A DNA stretch of 58,479 nucleotides from an uncultured Neglectibacter sp. (GTDB taxonomy: Bacteria > Bacillota > Clostridia > Oscillospirales > Acutalibacteraceae): contig CALFFN010000029.1 in NCBI GenBank assembly GCA_937958185.1, positions 1-58,479 of the forward strand, read 5' to 3'. The first letter of the stretch is position 1; each line of letters opens with the position of its first letter. The position numbers and the translations under genes were made by a program. Of the stretch, positions 52,419-58,479 are shown piece after piece. The notes beneath the pieces are model-generated. The model worked only from the letters and a program-made list of their open reading frames with translations, did no database searches and had not been told where the DNA came from.

Positions 52419-53684
52419 ATGGCACGAGGATACTATGCACTGACGAGGATCACGGATTACGGACCGTACATTACAAAGCTGATCCTGCCCCTTCCCGAAA
52501 GGGTAAAGGAGGTTCCCCCGGACAGCTTTTCCGTGTATGTGGAGCGTCTGGACGACAAAGGGGACGTAATGCTGCTGCCCAAAAGCTGGATGGCGGCAGA
52601 CGACAGAGAGCCCAGCCGGGGTTACCTCTCTGTTCGCGACGCCTACCCTGCCGACCCCGCGGGGGACAGGCAGGACGAGGGGGAGTACCTGGTGCTGGAG
52701 CTGGAGTACGGTCCGACCAAGCCCCTGTCCGCTTTGGTCTCCGCCCCCAACGGCTTGAATGTATTCATTCACCCCCGGCATTTTGTGACCCAGACAAAAC
52801 CCATTCAGGGGGAAGAAACTGTTCTCACCGGGCTTTCTTATGATTTCCTGCTGGAGAACCGTATGCCGGAGGTCGCCGTGTTCCGCAATGCCACTTCCTC
52901 TTTCCGGGAACCCCTGAACTACGGGTATTTTGTCCCGCAGGAGCTGAGCGCCACTCCCAGACCGCTGCTGGTCTGGCTGCACGGCGCGGGGGAGGGCGGC
53001 ATAGACCCCACTGTGGCATACGCGGCAAACAAGGTGACGAACCTGGCTTCCCCGAAGATCCAGAAAATTTTTGGGGGCGCCTATGTGCTGGCGCCGCAGA
53101 CCAGAACCTTCTGGATGAACGACGGCACCGGCGAATACGGGCGTACAGGCAAAAGCATTTATGGGGAAGCGCTGAAAGCCCTGATCGACGAGTTTGTGGA
53201 AAGGAATCCCGGCGTTGACCGAAACAGGATCTATATCGGCGGGGACTCCAACGGCGGATTTATGACCATGAGAATGATCCTGGATTATCCGAATACCTTT
53301 GCGGCGGCATTTCCCGTGTGCGAGGCGCTGTATGATGAGACCATTACGGAGGAACAGCTCATGGGCATTCGGGACCTGCCCATCTGGTTCACCCACGCGA
53401 AAAACGACCCGGTGGTAAAGCCGGAGGACAGCGTGCTGCCCACCTACCGCCGCCTGATAGCCGCGGGGGCGAAAAACGTCCACTTCACCTTCTGGGACTG
53501 CATTCGGGATATCCACGAGGGTTTCCGGGACGAAAAGGGAGAGCCCTTTGAGTATCTGGGGCATTTCGCCTGGATCCCCATGCTGAACGACGATTGCCGC
53601 ACGGACTTTGACGGCAAGCCGGTCACCCTGGGCGGAAGGGAAGTTTCCCTACTGGAATGGCTTGCCTGCCAGCGAAAAGATTGA
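52419..53684 (+). CDS. Esterase/prolyl-oligopeptidase-like serine hydrolase with N-terminal domain
   Basis: 421 residues. The N-terminal 130 residues form a beta-rich, Ig-like domain (about 1-130), followed by an alpha/beta-hydrolase domain: LLVWLHGAGEGGID (oxyanion), GGDSNGG with the nucleophile Ser at about 277, FTHAKNDPVVKP with the Asp, and a late His in LGHFAW. There is no signal peptide. Proteins of this plan are described as putative peptidases or feruloyl-type esterases. The ATG at 52419 follows GAAAGGACGG; longer in-frame reading goes into the terminator upstream. Substrate unknown. Confidence 0.83.
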   Translation: MARGYYALTRITDYGPYITKLILPLPERVKEVPPDSFSVYVERLDDKGDVMLLPKSWMAADDREPSRGYLSVRDAYPADPAGDRQDEGEYLVLELEYGPTKPLSALVSAPNGLNVFIHPRHFVTQTKPIQGEETVLTGLSYDFLLENRMPEVAVFRNATSSFREPLNYGYFVPQELSATPRPLLVWLHGAGEGGIDPTVAYAANKVTNLASPKIQKIFGGAYVLAPQTRTFWMNDGTGEYGRTGKSIYGEALKALIDEFVERNPGVDRNRIYIGGDSNGGFMTMRMILDYPNTFAAAFPVCEALYDETITEEQLMGIRDLPIWFTHAKNDPVVKPEDSVLPTYRRLIAAGAKNVHFTFWDCIRDIHEGFRDEKGEPFEYLGHFAWIPMLNDDCRTDFDGKPVTLGGREVSLLEWLACQRKD

Positions 53685-53805
53685 AAAAACCGCTGTAAAA
53701 ACGCAGTGGCATTTCCTGTACGGCGGGCTTTTGCGCAGCTTTCAGGGACAGTCCCTGCCGGAAACGGAGCGGGACCGAATCAAGCATGCTCTTTCAAAAA
53801 ATCAC

Positions 53806-53840
53806 AAAAAACTCCTCTGTGTTTACACAGAGGAGTTTTT
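53806..53840. terminator. Bidirectional terminator
   Basis: AAAAACTCCTCTGTGT pairs with ACACAGAGGAGTTTTT around TT. It lies between the convergent esterase and glycosyltransferase genes. The stretch 53685-53805 shows nothing else. Confidence 0.9.
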
Positions 53841-53846
53841 ACCAAT

Positions 53847-54830
53847 TTATTTTTGTTCCGATCCTGCCGGGCCGCTCTTTCCCGGGTGTTCCAGCTGTTT
53901 TTCCACGCGGTAACGGGGACGGGCTTTTACCTCGCTGTAAATTTTGCCGATGTAGCCGCCCACCACGCCCAGGCAGAGCATTTGCAGCCCGCCCAGCAGC
54001 CAGATGGAGCAGACGATGGCGGTCCAGCCGGATACCGCCCAGCCCGCAAAGTAAGAGATCAGGGCGTACAGCAGCCCGAAAATGCTGAGAATAGAGATCA
54101 GGATGCCCAGATTGGAAATGAGCTTCAAGGGCTTCACGCTGAAGCTGGTGATCCCGTCCAACGCAAGGGAGATCATTTTTTTCAGGGGATACTTGGATTC
54201 CCCGGCGAACCGCTCGTGCCGGTCATAATACACATAGTCGCTGCGGTAGCCGATCAGCGGCACCAGCCCCCGGAGGAACAGGTTCACTTCCTTATACTCG
54301 GAAAGCCCCTCCAGCGCCCGCTGGCTCATCAGGCGGTAATCCGCGTGGTTGAACACGATATCCACGCCCAAAAGCTTCTGGAACCTGTAAAACCCCTCGG
54401 CGGTGGTGCGCTTGAACCAGGTGTCCGTGTCCCGCTTGTTCCGCACGCCGTACACCACGTCGCAGCCGTCCAGATACTTTCGGACAAATTCGTCCAGCAC
54501 GTCGATGTCGTCCTGCAGATCCGCGTCCAGACTGATAGCGCAGTCGCAGCGTTCCATGGCGGTCATCAGCCCGCAGAGCAGGGCGTTTTGGTGCCCCCGG
54601 TTATGGGCGAGCTTGACGCCCTCTATCATGGGGTTTTCCTCGTGCAGCCGGGAGATAAGCTCCCAGGTTTTATCCTTGCTGCCGTCGTCCACCAGCAGAA
54701 TGCGGCTCGCGTGATTCGCAAGCGCCTGCTCCTGCATGGCATGAAGCTTGTCCGTCAGCCGCCGGGCGGTTTCCGGCAGGACCTCCTCCTCGTTGTAGCA
54801 GGGAATGACAAAATATACGGTAGGCTGCAT
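53847..54830 (-). CDS. Family 2 glycosyltransferase (DPM1/GtrB-like)
   Basis: 327 residues. The cytosolic GT-A domain (about 1-215) has VIPCYNEEEVLPET, VDDGSKDKTW, HNRGHQNALLCG and the metal motif SLDADLQDD; two membrane helices follow at about 235-260 and 268-292. Enzymes of this group move a sugar from a nucleotide donor to undecaprenyl phosphate. The gene follows a YfhO-like gene with a 2-base gap. The pair fits glycosylation of a cell-wall polymer, with the lipid-linked sugar made here and transferred outside by the YfhO-type enzyme. Confidence 0.9.
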   Translation of the reverse strand: MQPTVYFVIPCYNEEEVLPETARRLTDKLHAMQEQALANHASRILLVDDGSKDKTWELISRLHEENPMIEGVKLAHNRGHQNALLCGLMTAMERCDCAISLDADLQDDIDVLDEFVRKYLDGCDVVYGVRNKRDTDTWFKRTTAEGFYRFQKLLGVDIVFNHADYRLMSQRALEGLSEYKEVNLFLRGLVPLIGYRSDYVYYDRHERFAGESKYPLKKMISLALDGITSFSVKPLKLISNLGILISILSIFGLLYALISYFAGWAVSGWTAIVCSIWLLGGLQMLCLGVVGGYIGKIYSEVKARPRYRVEKQLEHPGKSGPAGSEQK

Positions 54831-54832
54831 GG

Positions 54833-57421
54833 TTATTCCTCCTCAGTTTTGTTCTCGATTTCTTCGCCGGGCTGTTCCTGCTCCGGCTCTTCTTCTATAA
54901 TCTCCGGCGGCAGCTCCTCCGGCGCAGGCGGAACTATGGGTTCCCGGTGGAACCGGGGGATCAGAGCGTCTGGACGCAGGAAGCTGGCGTTTCTGGATTT
55001 GGCATAGTCGGAAAACCTTCCGGCATGGAGGGAGCCTTCGATCGCCGGGGCAGGGGGCACCCTGTCTTTCATGCGGCGCATGAGGACAAGGTATCCAATG
55101 AGAAGCAGTAAAGACAGCAGCGTGATGAGGAACCCGACGAGCAGACCCGGCGTGCGGTAGGTAAATTCGATGACTACCTTTTCCCCCTGGGGGACCTTCA
55201 CCGCCATAAAGCCCACATTTGCCTGATAGATTTTCGCAGCTTCCCCGTTGACCTGGGCGGACCAGCCGGGTTCAAAGGGAACGCTGAAGAACATGACAGC
55301 TTCCCGGCTGCTGCTCAGCTCCGCCGTAAAGCCGGTGGAGGTGTACTGGAAGGAGGAGCAGGCGGTCTTTGCCCTGTCCTCACAGTCCTTCAGGTAGCTT
55401 TCCTCTGTGAACAGCCGGTTGTCCGCGGGCAGCTCGCCCAGCAGCGCCCCGAAGTCGCTTCGATCCCCGTCCTCCAATACAACGGCGCGAAGCATGGCTT
55501 TTTCCCGTTTATCCTCGCTCATGCTGTCGTACTCGCTGCGGGTGAGGTAATAGTTGTAGGAAAAGCCCATGGGAATGTAATACTGGTTTTCCCAGATGTC
55601 AAAGCCGTTGGCGTTGCCGTAATAGACCCAGCCGGGCATGGCGGGATCTGCGCTTTCCTCCCCGGCAAAATAGTCGTTGTCATGGTCATCGTCAAACAGC
55701 CAGTGCACGGAGGTCAGCCCGCGCAGGGCATAGTGGGTGGTGTCCGGGCGGGAAGCCACGTCCCGCGTGACGCCGATGGATTCATAGAACTCCATGACGG
55801 AGCCGGGCACGATGCTGTGGAACGCCTGGATCGAGGGAATTTCCCAGAACATGGCGGAATTGTCCAGCGATTCGTAAAAATCCGACCGGCATTCCTGCAG
55901 GTCCGGCAGGTCGATATCCTTGCCGCCGTTTAACGCGTAAGGGATCAAATGGTCCCAGGTGTAATCGGACTGGGTTTTCCCCACGGAAATGAAGAAAATG
56001 GAATAGAATACCGTGACAATGGAAAGGGCGGTGCGCAGCGTCCGATAAAAGGTTTTCCGGTTCCGCCGGCAGAACAGGAACACGTACAGCAGCGCCGCCA
56101 GGGAGACCAGAGCGATCGCCACATAGCTCCAGAACCGGGCGGTATACTGCTCCAGCCCCACGTACCAGGATTTTACCCCGTCGGTGGTTTCCGCGTAGGG
56201 CATCAGCCCGATCGCTGCGGAAATGGCGACGGTAATGCCCAGCGTCCACGTGATGGAGCGCTTCCAGTCGGTGCGCTCACTTTCCAGCGCCATCACCGTG
56301 GCAAGGGACATCATCAGGGTGAGCATATAGAACCAGCGGGCGTAATAAGCGCTGTTCATCATCTGAAAAGCGGAGTTCAGCCCGGGGACGAGCGCCATCA
56401 CGAACAGCACCCACATCATTTTTTTCAGCCAGTGGCGCTTCCGCAGCTGCAGCCAGCCGATGACCCCGGTCATGCTGAACAGCGGCAGCCACGCGCCCAG
56501 CGACGCCCATTTCGACTCCGATTCCGGGGTGAAATTGGGGCGGGCGGGCAGGTCCGGCGGGAAGAAGAAGCACTCGATAATGTGGAGGTAGCGCTGATTC
56601 TTGTTGTAGAGAAGCGCGTTCCAGCCGTTGATGAGGTTTTCCGTCCGGCTGTTCTGCAGCACAGCCAGTACCGAGGGCGCCAGCAGGACGCAGGAAATGC
56701 CCAGCCCCAGAACAGCCTCCAGCGCCAGCAGCAGGAAGTCCTTAAAGCTGATGTGCCAGCTTTTGCACAGCAGCCGCACAAAGAAATAGACGACCGTAAA
56801 GGTGACCTGCCCTACGAAGAAATAGTAATTTGTCAGGCAGCAGAACGCCACCGCCAGGGCGAACAGCCCCCGCCGGCGGTTCTCCATGTATTCGTCCAGC
56901 GCCGCCAGCAGCAGCGGGAACAGAATGATGGCTTCGTGGAAATGGTTAAAAAAGATATTGTAGATGGAAAAGCCGGAAAACGCGTACAGCACCGCGCCGA
57001 TCAGGGCGCTGTCCCTGTTTTTGGTGTAGCGGTGAATGTAAACGTAGCCCGTCAGCGATGCGCAGGCAAATTTCAAAATGAACAGGGGACCCATCAAAAA
57101 TTGCAGCCACTCCGAGGGGAAGGGAATGGTCAGCCAGAAAAAGGGGCTGCCCAGCAGATAGAAGGAATAGGAGCCGATAAAGTTCGCGCCCAGGTCGGTC
57201 TTGTAGTTCCAGCCCCATTCGCCCGCCCGCACAGCGTCGTGCGCCAGCCGGTAGAAGGGCACCTGCTGGACGTTAAAGTCCCCGTAAAACAGGAAGCGCC
57301 CGCCGTCCACCACCAGGAATGGCAGAAAAATAAGCAGAGAAAGCCCCATGCCAAGGAAAAAGGCTTTCAGGAAGTAATTGTTCCGCCAGCCGCCGTTGTC
57401 TTTTTGCTTGATTCTGTCCAT
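54833..57421 (-). CDS. YfhO-family membrane protein (GT-C-like)
   Basis: 862 residues from the ATG at 57421, which has GGAGG 8 bases upstream; the in-frame ATG at 57586 is upstream of the promoter. About twelve membrane helices in the first 500 residues are followed by an external domain of about 280 residues, a last helix (GLLVGFLITLLSLLLLIGYL), and an acidic cytosolic tail of repeated E/P residues. The motif FLPFLVVDGGRFLFYGDFNVQQ with its Asp in the first loop is conserved in YfhO, a multi-spanning protein needed for lipoteichoic-acid glycosylation in Listeria and B. subtilis. The glycosyltransferase gene downstream supports this role. Confidence 0.88.
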   Translation of the reverse strand: MDRIKQKDNGGWRNNYFLKAFFLGMGLSLLIFLPFLVVDGGRFLFYGDFNVQQVPFYRLAHDAVRAGEWGWNYKTDLGANFIGSYSFYLLGSPFFWLTIPFPSEWLQFLMGPLFILKFACASLTGYVYIHRYTKNRDSALIGAVLYAFSGFSIYNIFFNHFHEAIILFPLLLAALDEYMENRRRGLFALAVAFCCLTNYYFFVGQVTFTVVYFFVRLLCKSWHISFKDFLLLALEAVLGLGISCVLLAPSVLAVLQNSRTENLINGWNALLYNKNQRYLHIIECFFFPPDLPARPNFTPESESKWASLGAWLPLFSMTGVIGWLQLRKRHWLKKMMWVLFVMALVPGLNSAFQMMNSAYYARWFYMLTLMMSLATVMALESERTDWKRSITWTLGITVAISAAIGLMPYAETTDGVKSWYVGLEQYTARFWSYVAIALVSLAALLYVFLFCRRNRKTFYRTLRTALSIVTVFYSIFFISVGKTQSDYTWDHLIPYALNGGKDIDLPDLQECRSDFYESLDNSAMFWEIPSIQAFHSIVPGSVMEFYESIGVTRDVASRPDTTHYALRGLTSVHWLFDDDHDNDYFAGEESADPAMPGWVYYGNANGFDIWENQYYIPMGFSYNYYLTRSEYDSMSEDKREKAMLRAVVLEDGDRSDFGALLGELPADNRLFTEESYLKDCEDRAKTACSSFQYTSTGFTAELSSSREAVMFFSVPFEPGWSAQVNGEAAKIYQANVGFMAVKVPQGEKVVIEFTYRTPGLLVGFLITLLSLLLLIGYLVLMRRMKDRVPPAPAIEGSLHAGRFSDYAKSRNASFLRPDALIPRFHREPIVPPAPEELPPEIIEEEPEQEQPGEEIENKTEEE

Positions 57422-57488
57422 GTACGTCCTCCGAAGTTCGTTTATGAATCCCTGTGATCGTTTCCCTGAAAATGGAAAACAGGTTTCG

Positions 57489-57543
57489 TATCCAGTATCT
57501 GATATCCAGTATTCAGTATAGCACAACTGCCGGTGCGGATAAA
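57489..57543 (-). promoter_or_regulatory. Promoter and short repeats upstream of the yfhO-like gene
   Basis: TTTATC-N17-TATACT on the minus strand (57515-57543). Directly after the -10 come three repeats of (GA)TACTGGATA type (57489-57520), as found after promoters near 8510 and 44283. Confidence 0.55.
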
Positions 57544-57632
57544 GTGTTTTTTGGCAGATGAGGGAAGTTTTTCCAATGCAAAGCAAAACCCCAGGGAATG
57601 GAAATTTCCCGGAGCCTGATTATTTTATGGAA

Positions 57633-58031
57633 TTATTCCTGCCCTTTGGCAGAGTTGTTCTTTTCCTTATCCTTTTGTTTGCCGCCGGAGAACAGCTCCC
57701 GGAATCCGATAATCAGCAGGAACACGCCGAACAGGCGGCGGAGCAGAGTCACGTCCAGCAGGGAAGCGGCAACCGCCCCAGCAATACAGGCGGGCACGCC
57801 GCACAGCGCGCACCAAAGCGCCGCCTGCTTTTCGATCAGCCCGCTTTTCCAGTGCCCCCACAGGGCGGGCAGGGCGCAGCAGACAAAGTACAGCAGGTTC
57901 ACGCCGCCTGCCTGCAGCTGGCTCATGTCCGACGCCAGGGTCAGCCATAAAATCAGCAGCGTGCCGCCGCCGATACCAAAGCCGGAAAGCACCCCCGTCA
58001 GCCCGCCGATCAAAAGAGAGACCCACCACAT
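57633..58031 (-). CDS. TauE/SafE-type transporter, C-terminal half protein
   Basis: 132 residues with four hydrophobic segments. It starts MWWVSLLIGGLTGVLSGFGIGGGTLL, whose G.GGG motif is typical of each half of TauE/SafE anion exporters, and ends in a charged tail. A full-length transporter has two such halves in one chain; here the other half is the separate gene immediately upstream, whose TGA overlaps this ATG. The two products should assemble as a heterodimer. Substrates of the family include sulfite, sulfoacetate and other organosulfur anions; this one is unknown. Confidence 0.83.
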   Translation of the reverse strand: MWWVSLLIGGLTGVLSGFGIGGGTLLILWLTLASDMSQLQAGGVNLLYFVCCALPALWGHWKSGLIEKQAALWCALCGVPACIAGAVAASLLDVTLLRRLFGVFLLIIGFRELFSGGKQKDKEKNNSAKGQE

Positions 58032-58390
58032 CACAGCGCCAGCACCGCCCTTACGCCGCCGTAGAGGATCAGCAGCCCAAAGATTTTCCGCAGGAAGGGC
58101 AGGGGCACCTTTCGGAACACCTTGCCGGAGATCAGCCCGCCGATGACGCCGCCAATGAGATAGGGGAGGGCGGCGGAAAAGTCCAGCGCGCCTTTCCAGA
58201 AATAAATGACTGCCGATACCAGGGAAAGGGGCAGGATCACCGCCACCGAGGTGGCGAAAGCCTTTTTCTGCGGCAGCTTCACCCAGCTTGTCAGAAGCGG
58301 CACAAGGAACAGCCCCCCTCCCGCGCCGAACAGCCCGTTGGCAAGCCCGCCCAGCCCGCCGATCACTCCGTACTTTCCACGTTCTTTCAT
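58031..58390 (-). CDS. TauE/SafE-type transporter, N-terminal half protein
   Basis: 119 residues with four hydrophobic segments, starting MKERGKYGVIGGLGGLANGLFGAGGGLFLVPLL, the usual G..NG.FGAGGG motif of the family. It forms a pair with the following half-size gene, with which it overlaps by one base (TGATG). Half-length TauE/SafE genes in tandem are known in Firmicutes. The region from 58391 to the window end shows no further gene. Confidence 0.83.
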   Translation of the reverse strand: MKERGKYGVIGGLGGLANGLFGAGGGLFLVPLLTSWVKLPQKKAFATSVAVILPLSLVSAVIYFWKGALDFSAALPYLIGGVIGGLISGKVFRKVPLPFLRKIFGLLILYGGVRAVLAL

Positions 58391-58479
58391 AGCAGCCCCT
58401 CTTTTCGGAGATTTTTTCCTGCTTTTCCAGTTTTCCCAAAAACAGCGGAAAAAACCAAAAAGCCCCCGCCCTGCAACAC

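Noticed and set aside
55949..57457. Open frame of about 500 codons on the plus strand opposite the yfhO-like gene
   Set aside because: Composition (many His, Gln, Arg) is that of an antisense shadow; no ribosome site, and the minus strand has a clear membrane protein.

Overview
The window is a GC-rich chromosomal segment of a spore-forming, low-GC-lineage-type Firmicute, most likely a member of the class Clostridia in or near the Oscillospiraceae/Ruminococcaceae. The reasons are a complete pro-sigma-K gene, a gerA-type germinant receptor operon, a dockerin-bearing surface protein, a tryptophan-type T-box riboswitch, strong Shine-Dalgarno sites with several TTG/GTG starts, and consensus sigma-A promoters. 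No rRNA, tRNA, CRISPR array, transposase or integrase was recognised, so this looks like core chromosome with accessory patches. The assignment to a family is inference.

Layout. 1-8.4 kb: dockerin protein, asparagine synthetase, acetyltransferase, a TetR regulator with a downstream MFS exporter (palindromic operator and structured leader between them), a lipoprotein and two duplicated small membrane proteins. 8.7-14.8 kb: PcrA/UvrD helicase and a heterodimeric ABC exporter. 15-16.8 kb: an AT-rich, probably acquired acyl-CoA-synthetase-like gene next to twin palindromes. 17-27.8 kb: a large ABC operon with one ATPase and three successive pairs of FtsX/MacB-like permeases, plus the relic of another permease start. 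28-31 kb: sigK, a HAD-hydrolase remnant, an alpha/beta hydrolase and an AT-rich CPBP protease. 31-35.4 kb: a TlpA / CXXC mini-protein / 4Fe-4S membrane protein operon, a zinc-ribbon membrane protein divergent from an XRE regulator, and a DUF421 protein. 35.5-39.2 kb: gerAA-gerAB-gerAC. 39.3-41.4 kb: an ECF sigma factor and its DUF4179-type anti-sigma partner. 42-46.8 kb: ribokinase, a LexA/CI-like S24 regulator with a divergent small gene, a small acidic protein, a ComEC-like metallo-beta-lactamase protein and pyrE. 46.8-58.4 kb: a P-type ATPase, a ricin-fold protein with a histone-H1-like tail, a T-box-controlled TrpB-like enzyme, an esterase, a glycosyltransferase/YfhO pair, and a split TauE/SafE transporter.

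The strongest regulatory link is an almost identical extracytoplasmic-function promoter (GGAACC-N16-CGTCTAA, preceded by the same T-rich stretch) in front of both the ECF sigma gene at 39.3 kb and the three-pair ABC operon at 17 kb. It suggests that the sigma factor autoregulates and switches on the transporter, which would then be an envelope-stress or antimicrobial-peptide response system of unusual architecture.

The intergenic DNA is also rich in lineage-specific repeats: a tandem array of terminator-like hairpins with conserved flanks (41.4-42.0 kb, with relatives at 11.1-11.25 kb), a dispersed GGTCGGG...TTCACGA element (5.2, 8.6 and 44.4-44.7 kb, and the window edge), and short TGGATGCTGG-type repeats sitting directly after promoters.
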